From Gamsiella multidivaricata (Eukaryota; Mortierellomycota; Mortierellomycetes; Mortierellales; Mortierellaceae), in contig NW_026251748.1 of assembly GCF_025024155.1 (NCBI RefSeq), positions 265,879 through 329,878 of the forward strand: DNA of 64,000 nt. Direction: 5' to 3'. Numbering within the stretch: the first letter of the stretch is position 1; each line of letters starts with the position of its first letter. The notes under the pieces are model-generated. The model did not search any database. It was not told the origin of the DNA and saw only the letters and a list, made by a program, of their open reading frames with translations. This document shows, piece by piece, positions 22,474 through 32,800 of the stretch. The translations under genes and the position numbers were made by a program.

Positions 22474-23574
22474 ATGAAAAGAAAAGTCAACATGAGTTTG
22501 TCACTCCATTACTTCTCTTCGTCAATGAGCTTCACACAGTCCACCTTTACATCACAGCAGCAGCAACCGCAGTATGTGCCGCAACAGAGTGCCCCTCAGC
22601 AACAACAGCAGCATCAGCCGTATGCGCCTCTGCAGCAACAACGTCCTCTCGCACCTCATCCTCCTCGCTTCTCCACGCAACAAGGGCCTCAGCTACCTCG
22701 CCCTCCACTTGACCAAGTCTCGCACCAACAACCACCCGCACAACTGCAATCCCAGGAACCTGAGCAAGAGGGAGAGTCCACTCTCCAAAACCGCAATGGA
22801 TCCACCTCGATGGATACCATGATGGAGCATAGTCAGGAACAGTCGGTTAGAAAGAAGCGCGATGTATGTCAAGGTTTCGCACCAAGGAGCAACAACTACC
22901 ACGCCAACACTATCACTCTACTCGAGGGCATGATGGGACACCCACCTTTCGTTGGACATGGTCAGAAGAAGGAGGCCTGGGAGAAGGTCGCAGCATATGT
23001 CAGGACACAAGGAGGGCGCGACCTAAAGAAGGCTAACTACCTTCTTTGCATGAGGCGATATGATGCGCTTAAAAAAGAATTCAAGCAACAAGAGGCAGCA
23101 TCACGGAGGTCAAGTGGCGGCACAGAGACTATGACAAGGCAGGATGAGCTTTTGCTGGAACTGGTACAGAAGGAAGACGACTTCGACGGGCATAGACAGC
23201 AACAAAGTCAAAGCACAGTGGATGATTTTTCGGCTCAAAACTTGGAGGAGTTTTATGGTCATACCAACAGGCAGGAGTCATTACGACAGATGAGCATGCC
23301 CACGACTTCATCGGCCACGGCAGCATCCTCATCATCCATGGATCCCTCTTCTTCGACTTCATCATCTTTTTCTTCCTCAAGTTCATCATCTACCACCACA
23401 GCAACATCTTCGAATCCAAACCGCCTGGCAACAGCTGAATCTGTTCGCTTCAACCCTATCAACAGACGCGCTCCGCGATCACAGGCTCCACGAGCAAGTA
23501 CTGTTGAGAAAAGAATGTTGGAACTCATGGAAAACATCAACGGACTCGTTTCGGATATTCGAAAAAAGATTTAA
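22474..23574 (+). CDS. Harbinger Myb/SANT-like DNA-binding protein
   Basis: Accessory protein of the element, expected to bind its subterminal DNA and bring the nuclease to the ends. The first in-frame ATG is at 22474, with others at 22492 and 22525; the true start is uncertain. The N-terminal third is Gln/Pro-rich. The central part, from CQGFAPRSNNYHANTITLLE through WEKVAAYVRTQ to CMRRYDALKKEF, is a trihelix/Myb-like domain. The C-terminus has Ser runs and a short final helix (EKRMLELMENINGLVSDIRK). It is convergent with the transposase, and a T run (about 23587-23610) separates the two. Confidence 0.82.
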   Translation: MKRKVNMSLSLHYFSSSMSFTQSTFTSQQQQPQYVPQQSAPQQQQQHQPYAPLQQQRPLAPHPPRFSTQQGPQLPRPPLDQVSHQQPPAQLQSQEPEQEGESTLQNRNGSTSMDTMMEHSQEQSVRKKRDVCQGFAPRSNNYHANTITLLEGMMGHPPFVGHGQKKEAWEKVAAYVRTQGGRDLKKANYLLCMRRYDALKKEFKQQEAASRRSSGGTETMTRQDELLLELVQKEDDFDGHRQQQSQSTVDDFSAQNLEEFYGHTNRQESLRQMSMPTTSSATAASSSSMDPSSSTSSSFSSSSSSSTTTATSSNPNRLATAESVRFNPINRRAPRSQAPRASTVEKRMLELMENINGLVSDIRKKI

Positions 23575-23660
23575 ATTCAATCCTCTTTTTTTTTTTTTTT
23601 TTTTTTTTTTAATACACAGCACTACTATATCCCTTAATATAAACGTTTTGATTGCCTTGT

Positions 23661-25196
23661 TTAATCATGAAGATACTCATCAAGAGTGGGGGGGTTGACT
23701 CGAAACTTGGAAGAGGATGAGTTTGTTTGTCGGATGCAGGAGCGAATGTTTGCAAAAAGGACAGAGCAAATATAGTGGGTGTGCACCTCCATAAGAAGTG
23801 TCTTCTGATTTTTTTTGAAATCAGAGAAGGGGAAGTATTGCAGAACGTAACCAAAGCACCACTCAACACCAATTCTGACCTTAGACATACACTCATTGAA
23901 ACGCTGCTCCTCAGGAGAGATGCCTGCTGTGTGGAACGGCCGCTGCATGATGTCGCTCAGTATATAAGCAGGATCTCCATACAGACTCATCTGGCGGTTG
24001 TCATACCCTTTTGCACATGCTCGAAGAATCGGAGCAAGGGCAGACATCTCGAAAAGACGCGAATCATGGCGGTTCCCTGCAAACGGCCCAGACAGGTGAA
24101 CAATGATACCATCGGGTGTGGCAACTGACTGATACTTCATGGCGTGAACGCGCTTGTGGCCATTGTAGATTTGCTCTTGCCCATCGATTGGACGACAAAC
24201 TGCACGAACAGTACCATCAATAAATGCAAAGCTTGAAAGGCATGGTGCATTCTGCCTTCGGATAGCATAATGAAGCTCTTCCAACTTGTCGGGGCCGAGA
24301 CGGAAGGGATCCCAAAAGAGTCTTTGCCTCCATCGCCGATAGAGGAACCGAAGGGTGTGGTTGAAAATGCGTGATAGCATAGATTGTGATCGTCCAAAGA
24401 TATCCATGAGATCAAAGAGGCGGCATGGATATGCAAGTCGACGCAACACGATACAAAGCGCCTCGACAGAGTGAACTTTGGAGCCATTGTCAAGGACGAA
24501 GATCTCTGGCGTTCGCAATGCAACAACCATCTCCAGAATGTCCTCCTGGTAAAAGCGGAAATAGAGCTGACAGTTTGGTCTAGGGACTTGTTCGAGATCG
24601 AAACGAATGTTGGGTATGCGAGGTCGCTCAATCCTGGGCCGTATTTGCACAAAGTTTCCATGCATCACCTGGATCGCCTGTGCAATAAGTTGTAATACTG
24701 GAATGAAGCGCTGCAGCTGCTGTTGAGCATCAGGATCTGGCACAACCTCATCATCCATCCTTTCAACAGCCCCTCTCACTAGCTCAATACCTGCCACAAT
24801 AGCTTGAACTCTCCTGTCATCCTCGAAGTCTCCCTGCTCCTGCTCGGGTTCATGATCCTCGTTCTCGATCTCGTTGGCAGCCTCGAGCCGCATGTCTTCC
24901 AACTCGGCCCCAATCTCATCCACACCAAAGAAATACTCAGCGCGATCAGGAATAACCACCCCCTCCTCTCTGTTCGCGGCCAGGTCAGCTTCATACTGGA
25001 TCTGGCCTTCGAGCTCAGCATCCAAAAGGTTGCGCTCAAAACCGTCGAACTCTTGATCCCATAGAACATGATCGAATTCATCGTCATCATGTAGAACTTC
25101 GTCCACGGCATTAAGCTCGTATGCAGCGTGGAGTTCGTCGATATCGGTGTCATTGCTGTAGATGCTGCTGGCGTCACTGTCTGTATCGCGCTCCAT
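23661..25196 (-). CDS. Harbinger transposase (DDE_4 endonuclease)
   Basis: Catalytic nuclease of the element. The ATG at 25196 (MERDTDSDASS) gives 511 aa with no intron needed. The acidic N-terminal region is followed by a helix-turn-helix-like segment around 24540-24330 (RLAYPCRLFDLMDIFGRSQS). The catalytic core is intact: first Asp in FAFIDGTVRAV, NGHKRVHAMKYQSV, the block FAGNRHDSRLF, second Asp in LYGDPAYIL, and Glu in VEWCFGYV, followed by the C-terminal block. The closest class from motif memory is the HARBI1/DDE_Tnp_4 group. The stop at 23661 lies about 90 bp from the stop of the convergent partner gene. Confidence 0.9.
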   Translation of the reverse strand: MERDTDSDASSIYSNDTDIDELHAAYELNAVDEVLHDDDEFDHVLWDQEFDGFERNLLDAELEGQIQYEADLAANREEGVVIPDRAEYFFGVDEIGAELEDMRLEAANEIENEDHEPEQEQGDFEDDRRVQAIVAGIELVRGAVERMDDEVVPDPDAQQQLQRFIPVLQLIAQAIQVMHGNFVQIRPRIERPRIPNIRFDLEQVPRPNCQLYFRFYQEDILEMVVALRTPEIFVLDNGSKVHSVEALCIVLRRLAYPCRLFDLMDIFGRSQSMLSRIFNHTLRFLYRRWRQRLFWDPFRLGPDKLEELHYAIRRQNAPCLSSFAFIDGTVRAVCRPIDGQEQIYNGHKRVHAMKYQSVATPDGIIVHLSGPFAGNRHDSRLFEMSALAPILRACAKGYDNRQMSLYGDPAYILSDIMQRPFHTAGISPEEQRFNECMSKVRIGVEWCFGYVLQYFPFSDFKKNQKTLLMEVHTHYICSVLFANIRSCIRQTNSSSSKFRVNPPTLDEYLHD

Positions 25197-25464
25197 CTCT
25201 GTGGGCTTTAATGAGTAAGGACGGAGGGAAGAACAATGGAGTTTAAAAGCAAGCACACCACCTTTCTTTAATTAAAGCGTGTAAGCATAGTTCGCGTCTG
25301 CTTGTGTTTTTTTTTAAATGTGAAAAAAATGCGCTCCCATTGGTGCAATGTGAACTTGCGAAATTGCGGTGAACTTGTGGTAAGACTTTCGCAATGACCA
25401 AAAGTGCGAGTCCCTACTTGATAAACTTTGATTGTACTGGATGATTTGTTTCGCAAACTGTCTA

Positions 25465-25975
25465 ATAAAGAGCTAGATCGATTTCCACAGACATCGGTCC
25501 CATATAGTCACTGCTTCACTAAAAAAGTTAGTGTGGATGGTCATTGCAAGGAGCCTTCATCGGAGCTGTCGATCGTAAACGCTCACCCAAAAATGTTTGG
25601 ATGCGATCGGCGATTGGGGAGGGAGTCTTAATTCGAAAGGCCAGTCCAGTAGGTTAAGCGCGTTTGTCGACAGCAAAAAGGCCTGTGCTTATCCGACGCG
25701 GTGTGGTATGTGGGCGTGAGCCGCATGGGGGGCGAAAGCGCATGCGAGACGATTCTTGGCTGTGGAATACCGCGTGTGTCAGCCCGATTTCGTAGTCTTA
25801 CCCCACACACACCGTCCCTTTCCTTCTTGGCCCGCCTCCTTCACCCTACTGCCTTTCCCCTCTGCTGCCTCTTCCTCATCTTTTCTTCCTACTCTTCATC
25901 CCCTCATTCCAAACACGCATTCCATTTCCCTCTCTCTCTCTCCACTTGCCTTTGTTCGCTCACTCTTCACCAGCG
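25465..25975. other. Kinesin upstream region
   Basis: About 510 bp between the right end of the Harbinger element and the kinesin ATG. The last 170 bp (about 25800-25970) are strongly pyrimidine-rich and end in CTCTCTCTCTCTCC, a typical fungal core promoter/leader. No other gene seen. Confidence 0.55.
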
Positions 25976-28900
25976 ATGTTCAAGTCCGTAGCCGACCGGT
26001 TAGGCTTTCCCCATTCTTCACACTCATCCATCTCGCATCACTCCTCAACCACCTCCTCCCCTTCCTCCTCGTCCCCCGGTCCCCACCACCACACCAATAA
26101 CCCCCGCACGTCCATCTTTTCCTCCGTCCCATCCACGCGCGCCCCAAGCCGTCAACAACAACACCACAGCAAATACTCCTCTACTACCGCCAGCGCAGCA
26201 CAGCACAACCCCCCTGCCCTCAAACCCTCGACCGCCCCCCGCAAGACCTCGGCCTCCAGCCCAACCCCTAAACCCGTCCTCCCGCCCTTGAGTTTCAACA
26301 ACACCCGTGATGGCAACTTCACCCAATCCGTTGTCAATGCTGGAAGTACCGCCGAGCCTGGAAACCATCAGTCCACACGTGCGGCCGAGAATGTGACGGT
26401 ATCGGTGCGGGTACGACCGTTTAGCGTCGCAGAGCTGAGGGCCGCGGGTGGGCCAGCCGAGGTCTGGGCTGTGCGCGAGAATGCGCGGATCAGCTATGCA
26501 GATGATTATGCGATGAAAGAACGGAGAGCTGCGGTTGACTATGCCTTTGGTAAGTCCCGTTTATTATCTACTTTGCATATTTTTTGGGGGAAAGGCTCTT
26601 CATTATTCATCATAGCGTGGAAAAAATTGTAATCGATCTAAATTGAATTGCATAACGTAAGGTTATCATTGCATCTAATGATTTCTGCGGACTCTCCTTC
26701 GTCCTCGTCCTCGTCCTCGTCCTCGTCTTTGCTATTAGACCATGCTCTGACAGGGAGCGATAACGAGCTGATCTACAATATGAGCGTCAAGAATTTGGTC
26801 CAGTCGGCGATGGAGGGTTACAATGGTCAGTCAACAGAGTCCGTGCTTGCATTCTTAAAAAGAAATTGTGCACAGCCCTTGGCTGACAGAGCAAATATGG
26901 GCTAACCTGCTGTTTTGGTTAATCTTTTCAGGCACGGTTTTTGCGTACGGTCAGACATCTTCCGGAAAGACATATGTAAGTCATATGCCGTAAGCTGTGT
27001 TTCAGTGATTCCGCTGTGAATCGAGTATTGCATCCCTAACGCCGTCTTTTTATGAACCTTGCGTAGACCATGGTAACATAGAGAAGGGTCAACATATACA
27101 CATATATTTGCAACGGACCAATGAGTTTTTTAGATTCAAATCGCCCATCGGATCACTAAGAGACATACAAAAACATGCCGCCGCCTTTTTTTTCACCTTC
27201 AGAGCGGAACAGAAAAGCAGCCTGGTATCACGCCTCGTGCGGTCGAGGACGTCTTCAAATACATCCGCGAAAACTCTGAGCGCGAGTTCTTGCTACGCGT
27301 CTCGTATCTGGAGATTTATAATGAGAGCATCCGGGACTTGCTCTCACCAGAGGCGATCGACTTACGGATTCACGAGGACCGGAAGGTAAGGCCCATGGAC
27401 GCTTCTTTACATGACATTGTATAGCCCGCAATATTAATCTTTAGTTTCGTTTGTATGGGAATTCTTAGCGCGGAGTGTATGTCAGTCCACTGAGAGAGGA
27501 AATTGTCACGACGCCGAGTCAGGTCATGAGGATCATTCATAGAGGCGACTGTACGAGGCCGATTTGGATGAGTATCAATGGCTCGATAATATGCTGCAAG
27601 GAAATGCAGGCTAAAAATGGGATCCAACTTGTTCCATTTATATCTTAGATCAGAGGCACACAAGTTCAACAGACTACAATGCCCACAGCAGCAGATCGCA
27701 TTCCATCTTTCAAATTGTAATCACCAGGAGTTGATTCGGAGTATCAGCGTATTGCCAGCTACCCTCCATCTCCATCAATTTCATTAACCCGGGTCACACC
27801 TTCCTCGCCATGGGATTAATTAGGTTATTGAAAGCAGAGAACGAGCGCCGACTGCACCACGGAGCCCTACAGAACGCAAATCGAGTCTTGGACTTAAATC
27901 ACCAAGCGCCGTACGGGTCTCACAGCTAAACTTGATTGATCTCGCAGGATCTGAAAAGGCCTCCTCTGATGTGGAGCGACGTAAAGAGGGCGCATTTATC
28001 AACAAATCATTACTGACACTCGGAACCGTCATCGCGAAACTGACGGACGACAAAGGGTAAGCATGGTGAACAAGTGGAGAGGTTGAAAGAGGAGTATGTC
28101 TGTTCTTTCGTTTGCTCACACGATTTTTTTTTTTTTTGTCTTTCGAAATGTAGATCACACATCCCATATCGCGACTCAAAGTTGACTCGGATCCTTCAAT
28201 CCTCTTTAAGCGGGAACGCTCGCGTCTCCGTGATCTGCACCGTCAGCCCATCGTTCCTCAATGTAGAAGAGTCCCACAACACCCTCAAATTCGCCGCCCG
28301 AGTCAAGAAGGTTGTCACCAAGGCCCACACCAATCAAGTTATGGATGATAAGGCCCTGCTGGAGAAGTACCGTCGCGAGATCAGTGAACTCAAGGCACAG
28401 TTGCTCCTGACCACCGCTGCAGCAGCAGGACAGGAGGGTAGTGATCAAAGCACACCTGGATATGGACAGGGACTCAATGGGGTGGACAAGGTGAAGCACG
28501 CCGAACTATCGCACCTCCTTGAAAGGGAGCGGCTGAAGCACGAGGAGGAGATGATCGAGATGAATATGGTCCGCAACGCGCTCAAGGAACGCATTGACCA
28601 TCTTACGAAACTCATTCTGACCTCGCAGTCTATCAATGCCAAAGCTGGTGGTATATCAACGAGTGGCGCTACGGCTAGTGCAGGTAGTGCTCAGGCGGGA
28701 TTGGGTCGTTACACTGTCGAGACCACGGCGGACGGCAGCGTGATGGAGTTCCCCAAGGAAATCGAGTCCCGACTGGCGAGGAAGGATACGATCGTGCGAC
28801 AGCTGCAATCAGAACTGGAAGCGCAACAAGAGAAGGTTGCTCTGATGAAGAATGCGCTGCAGAAGACCGCCAAGGGCGAGGCTGTCGATATCGAAAAGAC

Positions 28901-29690
28901 GTTGGCTAGGATCGATATGCAGACGGAGCCGAGGGAGAAATTTTTGATTGAGAAGAGGGCCTCCATTATGAACCTCAACTGGCAGGACGGAGGACCATCA
29001 GGCGCGACAAATGGAAAGAGATTTAGCAAGGAGATAGTGACTTCGCCTGTTTCCGCAGGCGGCGACAGTGCGAATCCAAATCCTGCAACCGATCTCATGG
29101 AGAGTCAGGATGATGCTACTAGTGTTTTGTTACCGGAGGGGGAACACCTCGCGATCGATGACGAAGAAGAAGACGAGGATCTGATGGACACGCCCTGGAA
29201 CCGTGCCGAGTTAATCTCTCTGCGACAGGCGAAACGCGAGCTCGAGATCGTTGTCATTGAGCAGGAGAAAAAACTCGAGGAGATGGTCTCCTTTGAGGAC
29301 TCGGACGAGTTCCGGGACCTGGTGCTGGAGCTGGAGGATCAGCGAGAAAAAATTTTGGCCATGGAGGAGGAGCGCGAAGGATTCAAGGCGTCGATCACGG
29401 AACTGAAGAACACAATCCGCAAACTGGAATTAAGTCGCGCTGAAGGAGGTGGAGGACATGGTGGTGCGCCCTCATCGTCCTTACCATCATCGCCCTCACT
29501 CGGTGCAGTCGCGACCACCATAGCAACATCTGCTGCGAGTGCAAGCAGGATCCAGGAACTCGAAATGATGTTCCAAAGGGAGCGTAAGCTGAGGATAGAG
29601 GAGCAGACAAAGAACATGGGCTGCATAGCGTCCCTTGAGGCAGAGGTGACGATCCTCAAGGCTGAGCAGTCCGTGCGCGAACTTGCTTGA
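25976..29690 (+). CDS. Kinesin motor protein, kinesin-7 (CENP-E/Kip2)-like
   Basis: Microtubule motor. Nine exons: 25976-26549, 26739-26825, 26932-26975, 27067-27072, 27203-27385, 27469-27550, 27649-27716, 27824-28056, 28154-29690; 937 aa, all phases consistent. A Ser/Pro-rich N-terminal extension (about 125 aa) precedes the motor: [11 protein letters not shown]-loop GQTSSGKT (227-234), [13 protein letters not shown], switch I NAHSSRSH, switch [10 protein letters not shown], then [20 protein letters not shown] and [14 protein letters not shown]. The neck [17 protein letters not shown] is characteristic of kinesin-7. The tail has several coiled-coil stretches (about 28490-28620, 29210-29430, 29550-29680). 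Exon 4 is only 6 nt (ACCATG, coding Thr-Met of GKTYTM). Family-level call firm; subfamily likely. Confidence 0.88.
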
Positions 29691-29874
29691 CATCAACGAT
29701 GCAAATAAAAATATCTTTATGTAAAAAAAATAGAGCAGCATTCGCAGTAATTGTCTATCTTTTCCCTCGCCATGCCCGCACAACTTTTCTGGCTCTCAAT
29801 CTTAATATCCTCCCCCTTCCCCCTTCCTCCTCTCTACCCCTCTTACTCTCTCCTCGTCCTTGATTTGGCTGGTT

Positions 29875-32800
29875 TTAAGCAAAGGCGAATCCTGTGCTGC
29901 ATTCCGAGATAGCCACCAGCAGCTGGTGTCGCAGCTCTTCATATGTTTCGTACTCAGGAAGATCCAATTGATTGAAACTATTTGTAGTAAAGGGCGCAGA
30001 GGTATTAGAATAGGAAAGGTCTTTAAGCACACGTATGGCCAGCTCACACGAGGTTAAATAAAATAAAGAATAGTTTGCTTGCTTACCATGTATGTGCTGA
30101 TGGAAGTCGCTTGGTTGAGGAAAAGTCCTTATGAATCTGGAACTTCTGAATACCTGAGATGCCTTGGAGTTGCGGGAACCCTCCTAGAGGTACCTTGGAT
30201 GTTCCCGTCACAAATTGCAGCAGCTTGGCACGTTCAGTCTGATCAAATGACCGAACAGCTCGCCAAAAGTTTTGGATCTGCGGCGACGCCTGCGTATAGT
30301 TCTGATACTCCGAGTTGTTCTTCCACTCGTCAATGTCGATATCCGGCAGTCCTGAGATCAACAGCTCCAGTTCTTGCTCGTTGAAGATGCTGATCAGATG
30401 CGCGGGGATGATCTCGTGGAAGCCCAGTAGGAACGAGTGAATTTGGTCCTTGATCGCCAGTGTCAGCTTCTGCTCCGTAATGTACTTGACGTACTCGTGC
30501 TTGTTCTCCTCTGTTACCGGAATATTACGTCCGTCGGGCTTCAGGTCCACAATCCTCGTCTTACCGAAATCGTCCGTTTCGACCGAGAATGTCTCGTCTA
30601 CAATGTCCGTAATGTCGTTCTCTAGCATCCAGACCAATGACTTGTAGTATTCGGGATCCACTGCCTCCACATCGCGGTAGTCCACAGGTCGTCCGAGGAT
30701 GTGCTTGTAGAACGAGCGTGTAAAGTAGGCATCCAAGAGCCGACCATCATAAATAGCCTTTCCAATGACCCGGCCGATAAACTTGAAGAACAACAGATGA
30801 TCCTGGTTGACCCAAGATGCGCGGTTGGGTTGGTAGGTCAACTTGTCGGCCGCCGAGGTCTTGAACAGCGCATAATCAGGGTTGAACATCTGTCTAGCCA
30901 GAACCTGGAACCATTCGCGAGTCACTCCACCTCCGTCTACACCCTCTTCGCCATGGAACTTGACGTTCAGCTTGCTATGCTTGATCTCATCGCCCGTACG
31001 CGACTGCCAGTGCGAATAAGAATCCATAAAGACCATCTCCCTGCGAACATTCATCTGCAGCGATCCATACAGGTCCCGAGTCGAGTTTCTCTTATGCAGC
31101 TGCTGCGTGAAATAATTGCGCTTGTTGTCAAACTCCAGCATCTTTGGGTTATGGACGAGGAGTGAGAAGGAGCCGCTCATTAGCGCAGGGTTGTTGCGCA
31201 CCATAATGTTGAGAATCTTGCTGTGTTTCTCTGTGAACTGCAAGAACAGATCCTCTGTCGAGTCATGCTTGGCGGTATTCTTGGCGTCATCCTCTTCCAT
31301 TTCGAGTGTCGACGGCCGCAACCCCACGTACTTGCACACAACCATGAGCGACTCGATTAGTGGTAGAAGCACCGTCGCCACATGAATCATATCGCTCCGT
31401 TCATGGATCTGCTCTAGCGTCTGACCGACCTTCATCCACAGGGATTGAAACTTCAGGCTATCATAGATCTCTGTCACTTTCTGCTCGTCCTTGTTCAAGT
31501 TCTGTGCCACAGAGTGGAGGTCACGCATCGATCGAGGCAACACCGCGTCCGCTTCCTCCGGGTCGACTGTTGGTGCAAGCTCAATGTTGAGCTGTGTTGC
31601 TGCCGGTGTTTGTGGCGTTTGTTTGCGTGAATACATGTAGTCGATAGTCTTGAGGATGCGTAACAACTTGGCCTGCTTTGAAGAAGCCGGTGAAAACTTT
31701 TCAAGAGTCATTCCCTGTACATCAACACCACTTATGGCATTCTCCAAGGTCCTGGAGAGTTCTTCCAAGTTCTCGAGGATACCGGCGCCGAGTTCACAAG
31801 CGGCTCTCACGAGCTCCGAAGTGATGGTATCACGAGCACCAGGAAGGATGCAGAGATTCTGAATGACAGATAGAGTGAACTGGAATGTCTTGCTCGAGCA
31901 CTCGCCTGCCGTTAACACACCTACAACTAGCTGAAGACAATGGTCGGGGATCACAGGAGGCTGGAGTCCCGGTTCCGCGCTTACTCCAGCCTCAGTCTTA
32001 CCGCCGGTTGATGCTGACGTATCCGCAATTGTAGGCTCACCAGCTTCCGCCGCGCCTGCCAACCCTGTTGTTGTCGCCGTCGCAGGGCCGCCCTCAACAG
32101 CCTTCTCCTTGCCTTTATCCTTGTCCTTAGTATCCTCGTCAGATTTGTTTTCTGCTGTCTTGAATAGATTTGCAAATGGTCGGCAAACGATTGACAGCAG
32201 CATCATAAGCTGCTCCATCAAGGCAGAGTTCTGCACAAAGGTAGGTCGCTCCAACAGATCCAACAAAAGCACGATCGGATACTTGCTACTGATCACCTTC
32301 TCCTTGCCTTTGCCCTTCTTGGTTGGCCGCTTCAGTGCCACGTTCTCATGCTCGCTCAAGAAGAACAACGACGCCTGCTCATTAAGCGACACGATATAGT
32401 GGAGCGATTCGAAGCATCGACGAGCAACTAAATTGGGGACGTTATCCATTGTTGGCTGTGCCGGTGCCGAAACCGCTCCTGATCCCTTCAAGCCTTTGGG
32501 CTGATGCGGAGTCTTGAGCAGTGGTTTGCCACGAAGAGACATTTGCGCAAAGCTCCTGTCTACGGCCGCCAAATCCGCACCACCGTCCTGAAGAATCGAT
32601 AGCAGCAGCGACAACAAGTCGCCTCGAGTCTTGCTGTTCTCGCATAAATTAACAAGCAGTTTGTTCAGAATGTTTCGCGACAAGGGCTGAGGCAGGAACA
32701 TGAGCCGGACCAAAGTTGCGAGCGAGGATTTGTCCACGAGCTGGATAGCTTCACGTGGCAGAGCCATCTTCTTGTTGCTTGACGGCAAAGATGTGTTGGT

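Larger units (their letters stand above)
22287..25464. mobile_element. PIF/Harbinger DNA transposon, apparently complete
   Basis: A 3,178-bp element with identical 17-bp terminal inverted repeats (TAGACAGTTTGCGAAAC at 22287-22303; its complement at 25448-25464). ATAA lies directly outside each end (22283-22286 and 25465-25468). PIF/Harbinger usually duplicates TWA, and the exact boundary could shift by one base. Inside are two convergent genes typical of the superfamily: a Myb/SANT-like DNA-binding protein and a DDE_4 nuclease, both without internal stops. The left subterminal region holds palindromes around TCGAGTTC (22305-22323 and 22385-22409). Intact frames and identical ends suggest recent activity. 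Confidence 0.88.
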
